This document shows, in pieces, positions 59,717 to 64,000 of a stretch of 64,000 nt of DNA. The position numbers were made by a program, and so were the translations under genes. Numbering within the stretch: the first letter of the stretch is position 1; every line of letters begins with the position of its first letter. Below the pieces are notes generated by a model that was not told the origin of the DNA, made no database searches, and saw only the letters and a list, made by a program, of their open reading frames with translations. Source of the stretch: Cyanosarcina radialis HA8281-LM2 (lineage in GTDB: Bacteria > Cyanobacteriota > Cyanobacteriia > Cyanobacteriales > CCAP-1448); contig JAHHHA010000010.1 in NCBI GenBank assembly GCA_019359615.1, positions 1 to 64,000 on the forward strand, read 5' to 3'.

Positions 59717-61291
59717 TTAATCGATTCTGGGAACGGGAACGATCGCTTCTGCGACTTGCCAATCGGGTTGTTTTTGCGCTAGCACTGGCAGAGCATCCCG
59801 AACGCGATCCGCTACTGCTACTGTTTTGACATCATAGGTTTGGGTGGCAATTTTGGGATAAAAACCGATACCGATGATGGGAATTAACAAGCACAGCGTC
59901 ACAAAGATTTCGCGGGGTTTGGCATCGAACCAAGGATCGATCGCTAGTTGGGGATTTTCTTGCCCGTAAAACACTCGGCGCAACATCGAGAGTAAATAAA
60001 TTGGAGTCAGGATCAATCCTACAGCCGCTAACAGCACGACTACCACTTTGAAGCTAGTAGAGTAAGCATCGCTGGTAGCAAAGCCGATAAATACGGTTAA
60101 CTCGCCGACAAATCCGCTCATTCCAGGTAAGGCGAGGGAAGCCATCGAGCCAGCAGTGAACAACGCAAACACCTTGGGCATAGCTTTGCCAATTCCGCCC
60201 ATTTTTTCCATCATCAAGGTATGGGTGCGTTCGTATGTCACCCCCGAAAGGAAGAACAAGCAGGCGGCAATTAGCCCGTGAGAGATCATTTGCAACACTG
60301 CGCCGTTAAATCCTACATCCGTCAGCGAGGCAATTCCGATTAGTACGAAGCCCATATGAGCTATTGAAGAACAAGCCAGACGGCGCTTGAGATTGTCTTG
60401 AGCGAAAGCTGTCAGCGAGCCATAGATAATATTGACTATTCCCAGGATGGCTAGAACCGGGGCAAAGTAAACATGAGCGTTGGGCAGCATCTCGACATTC
60501 ATCCGCATCAGCGCATAGCCACCCATTTTCAGTAACACCCCAGCCAGGATCATCGATACTGGGGCAGAGGCTTCGCTGTGAGCATCTGGCAACCAGGTGT
60601 GTAAGGGGAAGATAGGCAGTTTGACACCGAAAGCGATTAATAAAGCTGCGTAAACCAGCAGTTCAAATACTAGGGGATAGTCTTTCGCGCCTAGTTCTGC
60701 CATGTTCAACGTTACAGAATCGCCGTAGAATGCCATGGCTAAGGCGGCGATGAAAATAAAGATCGAGCCTAAAGCGGTATAAAGAATAAATTTAGTAGCT
60801 GCATACGATCGCTTTTGTCCTCCCCAAATCGAGATCAGCAGGTAGACTGGCACTAACTCCAGTTCCCACATCAGGAAGAACAACAACATATCTTGAGCGG
60901 CAAACACCCCAATTTGGGCGCTATACATTACCAGCATCAGGGCATAAAACAAACGCGGCTTGTTAGTAACCTTCCAAGCCGCGACGATCGCTAAAGTAGT
61001 AACTAAGCAAGTAAGTACGATTAAGGGCATCGACAAGCCATCGACTGCCACCGCCCAATTTATCCCTAACTGGGGTATCCAGGGATAGGTTTCTGCTAGT
61101 TGAAATGTTGAGTTTTGTAAACTGTAGTGTTGCCCGAAGGCGAAAACGGTGAGGGCAAAGTCTAATAAACCCACGCCCAGAGCATACCAACGTATGGTTT
61201 TACCCTCTTTATCGGGCAGGAAAGGGATCGCAAAGGTGGCTAGCAGCGGCAACAGAATTATCGTGCTGAGCCAGGGAAAATGAGCCGTCAT
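59717..61291 (-). CDS. ndhD: NDH-1 subunit 4, NdhD1/D2 type
   Basis: 524 residues, 14 helices, Proton_antipo_M. Key residues: [18 protein letters not shown] (Glu in TM5), [20 protein letters not shown] (Lys in TM7, HTWLPDAH), [19 protein letters not shown] and a C-terminal lateral-helix-side tail. Proton-pumping subunit of the thylakoid NDH-1 complex for respiration and cyclic electron flow. ndhF is not adjacent. The last 19 codons are duplicated at 56535-56594. Confidence 0.95.
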   Translation of the reverse strand: MTAHFPWLSTIILLPLLATFAIPFLPDKEGKTIRWYALGVGLLDFALTVFAFGQHYSLQNSTFQLAETYPWIPQLGINWAVAVDGLSMPLIVLTCLVTTLAIVAAWKVTNKPRLFYALMLVMYSAQIGVFAAQDMLLFFLMWELELVPVYLLISIWGGQKRSYAATKFILYTALGSIFIFIAALAMAFYGDSVTLNMAELGAKDYPLVFELLVYAALLIAFGVKLPIFPLHTWLPDAHSEASAPVSMILAGVLLKMGGYALMRMNVEMLPNAHVYFAPVLAILGIVNIIYGSLTAFAQDNLKRRLACSSIAHMGFVLIGIASLTDVGFNGAVLQMISHGLIAACLFFLSGVTYERTHTLMMEKMGGIGKAMPKVFALFTAGSMASLALPGMSGFVGELTVFIGFATSDAYSTSFKVVVVLLAAVGLILTPIYLLSMLRRVFYGQENPQLAIDPWFDAKPREIFVTLCLLIPIIGIGFYPKIATQTYDVKTVAVADRVRDALPVLAQKQPDWQVAEAIVPVPRID

Positions 61292-61611
61292 TTTTTTGAC
61301 TCCAAATGGGTAATTTAGCTAAGAAGGCGTGGAATATTGCTGGATCTGGTAGTCCCACAGGCATTTGCCTTAACCTTGGCTCTCCCCGTCAGACCGAGCC
61401 AGCAGAAGAATTAGTAATTTATGCTTATTCCTATTTTATTGCATTTCTTTACATATTATAAAGTTTTATTAAATACAAATCGTCAGCAAAAATCTATAAA
61501 TCGCGATCGCAGCGACGCAAAAACTTCCGTAATTACCCTGATGTGACTTTTACGGGCTTACAGTGGATATTTCAAATCTGGGGTGATATGACAGTGGTGA
61601 GCAGGGGTAGT
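61292..61611. other. Intergenic, 320 bp, upstream of ndhD; no gene seen
   Basis: Next to ndhD lies a GC-rich leader segment (CTCCCCGTCAGACCGAGCCA, 61382-61401), then an AT-rich block (about 61415-61500) that probably holds the promoter. I see no RNA gene or recognised riboswitch. Confidence 0.5.
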
Positions 61612-62901
61612 TCAGGTTCTCCCCGTCACCGACAAGCCTTCAACGATTAAAGATGGGGTATAGCAAGAACCGTTCCAGTCAGCATCCCCTCCCAACCTAG
61701 CTACTTGTTTGAGGGCAGCGTAAACATTGCCACTAACCATGGTGTCTTTGACTCGACCGACAATTTGCCCTTTTTGAACGCGATAGCCTAGATCGACATT
61801 GATGGAAAAATCGCCAGAAATACCAGCACCGCCGCCGAGAATTCGATCGACTATCAATCCTTCATCTAGTTCTTGGATTAGATCCAACAGCGAACCAGAT
61901 CCCGGCTCGATCGATAAATTGACCAAACCTGGCGTAGGATAACCGCCCAAACCGGGGCGAAACCCATTACCTGTAGTCTCCTGGCCTAATTGACGGCCGA
62001 CAGTGCGATCGCAATAAAACAGTCGCAACACCCCCTTTTCGATCGGGGTTAGCGTTTGAGTAGGCGTACCTTCGTCATCAAACGGACAGCTATAAGGCCC
62101 TACATCTGGTTGCTGGCTCAAAGTGAGGTCGGGGGCAATTACTTGCGTCCCCAAGCGATCGCTCCAAGGGGATGCCTGCTCTAGTACCCGTTTGCCATTG
62201 AGGGCTGCTTGCACTGTATCCCACAACAGATCGGCGGCATTACTGGTCAGTAATACGGGAACGCGTCCTAAAGGCGATGCTGTATTTTCTTTGGCCCAAT
62301 GCAATCGTTGCAAGATCGGGTTAACGACTTTTTCAATATCTAAATGTCCCCGCTGAGTTTGGCCGTCGGCTACGCTCAAAAAATCTTCTCCTCGCACCCA
62401 CTCCGCCGACAGAAAGCAACTGAGCGTAGTATCGGCGTAGCTACAATCTAATCCCAAAGAGTTAATCAATCGAGTGCTTTCGACCTCGCAATCCCACTCG
62501 CTGGTACACAGCACCTCTGGATAAGCATCGCGAACTTTGGCGATCGCTTCTTTGCCCATCGATACCAGTTCTTCGACGGCGATCGCCTCGCCCAAATCTG
62601 GATAAACTAACTTGTTATCGGGAGTCAGTTCGATCGTTTCCGGTTCGTTGAGTTGCGACAGGGCGATCGCTTTTTCTACCAATGTCGCCACTTCTACCGG
62701 CCCGTAAGCCACTGCCAACCCCGGACGACCGCCGCGCCAAACTCGCAACGCCGTACCCTCACTCTGGATGCTTTCCAGTTGTTTGAGCCGATTAGACTCA
62801 AAAAATACTGGATGAGAGAGCGATCGCGACTGATAAACTTCTGCTGCTTCTGCCCCTGACTTGGCAGCGACTTCCAGCAACTGTTCTGCGATTTCCTGCA
62901 T
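61612..62901 (-). CDS. TldE/PmbA-type protein (TldD/PmbA family)
   Basis: 429 residues. The N-terminal domain is AKSGAEAAEVYQSRSLSHPV, with C-terminal conserved NGFRPGLGGYPTPGLVNLSI and ILGGGAGISGDFSINVDLGY. The H-E-x-x-x-H metal site of TldD is absent, as in TldE/PmbA. In E. coli TldD/TldE is a heterodimeric protease acting on peptides (microcin, CcdA). No tldD is in the window. ATG start at 62901. Confidence 0.9.
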   Translation of the reverse strand: MQEIAEQLLEVAAKSGAEAAEVYQSRSLSHPVFFESNRLKQLESIQSEGTALRVWRGGRPGLAVAYGPVEVATLVEKAIALSQLNEPETIELTPDNKLVYPDLGEAIAVEELVSMGKEAIAKVRDAYPEVLCTSEWDCEVESTRLINSLGLDCSYADTTLSCFLSAEWVRGEDFLSVADGQTQRGHLDIEKVVNPILQRLHWAKENTASPLGRVPVLLTSNAADLLWDTVQAALNGKRVLEQASPWSDRLGTQVIAPDLTLSQQPDVGPYSCPFDDEGTPTQTLTPIEKGVLRLFYCDRTVGRQLGQETTGNGFRPGLGGYPTPGLVNLSIEPGSGSLLDLIQELDEGLIVDRILGGGAGISGDFSINVDLGYRVQKGQIVGRVKDTMVSGNVYAALKQVARLGGDADWNGSCYTPSLIVEGLSVTGRT

Positions 62902-63051
62902 ATTTAACCTAAAAGAAAAACTGCCTCAATCTGCCCTGATGTTTCGTCGATTAGACCTTTGGATTTGTCAAAAGGAAAAAAGCGATCGCCCTTGCCGCTG
63001 GATAAAAAAGCTAAATATACTTGGATATTTAGATTTGCCGAGGCAACGTTA

Positions 63052-64000
63052 ATGACAACTTCCCAACAGGCCAACATAGCATTAGCTGTAATTCTAGGAT
63101 ACTTAACCGCATCTACCTCAATTGGGCGATCGCAACCTAGCAGAGAATTTACGACTTTTGCTCGCTGGTGTCAGAATTTGCCTAAGCTGTCTGCCAAACA
63201 AAAAGCTACGGTGGAGGTGTTGTTAGCCAAAGCCGGGACTAAAGAATGTAACGCCGCCAGTCAAACCCTAGCCAAGCTGACCGCACTGAACCTAGAAAAG
63301 AAGCAGATATCGGATTTAGCGGCGCTATCGAGTTTGACTAACTTAACCGATCTTAACCTTAGCAGTAACTCGATCTCGGAGATCGAGCCGTTATCGAAGC
63401 TGACTAATTTGACCAAGCTCAATTTGGAAAACAACCAAATCTCAGATCTCAGACCTCTATCGGGGTTGAATAAGCTCGGTCAACTCTATCTTTGGAACAA
63501 CTTTATTACCGATATCGCCCCATTATCCAGTTTGACCGATCTTGCCGAACTCAACCTTAGCAGTAACTACGAACTCTCAAATATTAAACCGTTAGCCAAG
63601 TTAATCAAATTAAGGAAACTGGGACTAAAAAACGATCCGATTTCAGATATCACACCGCTAGCAAATCTAACCGATTTGACGGCGATCGATCTGGAAACGA
63701 CGCAGGTTACAGACCTCAAACCACTATCAAAACTTACCAAACTAGAGAGCCTTTATCTTCGTCGCTCTTTTCACTACGAAATTGAAGACATCACGCCGCT
63801 AGCAAACCTGACTCAACTAACGCGCCTCGACCTTGAAAGAAATGAAATCAAAGACATCGCACCGCTAGCAAACCTGACAAACCTGACCGACCTCAATCTC
63901 AAAAACAACAAGATCGGAGATATCAAACCGCTATCAAACTTGACTAAACTCAACGTTCTTAACCTAGAGAGCAACCAAATCAGAGATATTACAGCACTAG
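63052..64000 (+). CDS. Leucine-rich-repeat protein, 3' end beyond the window
   Basis: 316 codons are visible, with no stop before the edge. The start at 63052 (MTTSQQANIALAVILGYLTA) resembles a signal segment. A helical region (about 30-75) leads to LRRs of the internalin/SDS22 type, period 22: LTNLTDLNLSSNSISEIEPL, KLTNLTKLNLENNQISDLRP, and further about ten repeats. Internalin-like LRR proteins bind other proteins. Location outside the cytoplasm is likely. Confidence 0.88.
   Translation, partial: MTTSQQANIALAVILGYLTASTSIGRSQPSREFTTFARWCQNLPKLSAKQKATVEVLLAKAGTKECNAASQTLAKLTALNLEKKQISDLAALSSLTNLTDLNLSSNSISEIEPLSKLTNLTKLNLENNQISDLRPLSGLNKLGQLYLWNNFITDIAPLSSLTDLAELNLSSNYELSNIKPLAKLIKLRKLGLKNDPISDITPLANLTDLTAIDLETTQVTDLKPLSKLTKLESLYLRRSFHYEIEDITPLANLTQLTRLDLERNEIKDIAPLANLTNLTDLNLKNNKIGDIKPLSNLTKLNVLNLESNQIRDITAL

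Overview
The window is chromosomal DNA from a cyanobacterium. The evidence is gene content (photosystem II biogenesis factor Psb29/Thf1, NDH-1 subunit NdhD, ABC-type nitrate permease NrtABCD, urea permease UrtABCDE, COP23-domain protein, group 3 sigma factor SigG), very frequent GCGATCGC (HIP1) octamers, and short tandem repeats of the kind common in filamentous and large-genome cyanobacteria. I cannot name the species.

Layout. 1-8 kb: an IS630-type transposase start at the edge, an Mn exporter with an apparent yybP-ykoY leader, an MFS carrier, acetolactate synthase (ilvB) with a zinc-ribbon tail, an AAA ATPase, KptA and a methyltransferase. 8-16 kb: a DUF5682 protein and a VWA protein (partners in other genomes) separated by small secreted and HEAT-type genes, then a secreted repeat protein and a nucleotidyltransferase. 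16.6-20.3 kb: an anti-sigma/SigG pair divergent from a five-domain response regulator. 20.3-26 kb: an accessory region of toxin-antitoxin, HNH, GNAT and nucleotidyltransferase genes in which repeated copies of the 3' end of a CPBP protease gene delimit the modules. 26-31.4 kb: clpS, acylphosphatase, argS, and a PIN toxin module beside a copy of the urtE 3' end.

31.5-43.3 kb is the functional centre, one long minus-strand cluster: NtcA-type box, guanidine-I (ykkC) riboswitch with terminator, Ni-dependent guanidine hydrolase (GdmH), HypA- and HypB-type nickel chaperones, a NitT/TauT-family ABC importer, then urtABCD, a MazF-type module, and urtE. The logic is import of guanidine, hydrolysis to urea plus ammonia, and urea capture, under nitrogen and guanidine control. 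43.4-50.6 kb: psb29, two trypsin-like proteases, COP23 protein, LapA-like protein, a phosphohexomutase and a coiled-coil protein. 50.8-56.3 kb: nrtABCD behind a textbook NtcA-activated promoter. 56.5-61.3 kb: an outer-membrane barrel gene and a secreted acidic protein between ndhD and a second copy of the ndhD 3' end. 61.6-64 kb: a TldE/PmbA-type protein and the start of a leucine-rich-repeat protein that runs off the edge.

The most unusual signal is a recurring architecture. At three loci (CPBP protease, urtE, ndhD) accessory genes lie between the real 3' end of a conserved gene and one or more extra copies of that 3' end. At the CPBP locus this makes a five-copy, same-orientation array resembling a cassette array, with no recombinase visible. 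A second signal is a small palindromic element that sits at HIP1 sites and has entered the acylphosphatase gene in frame.
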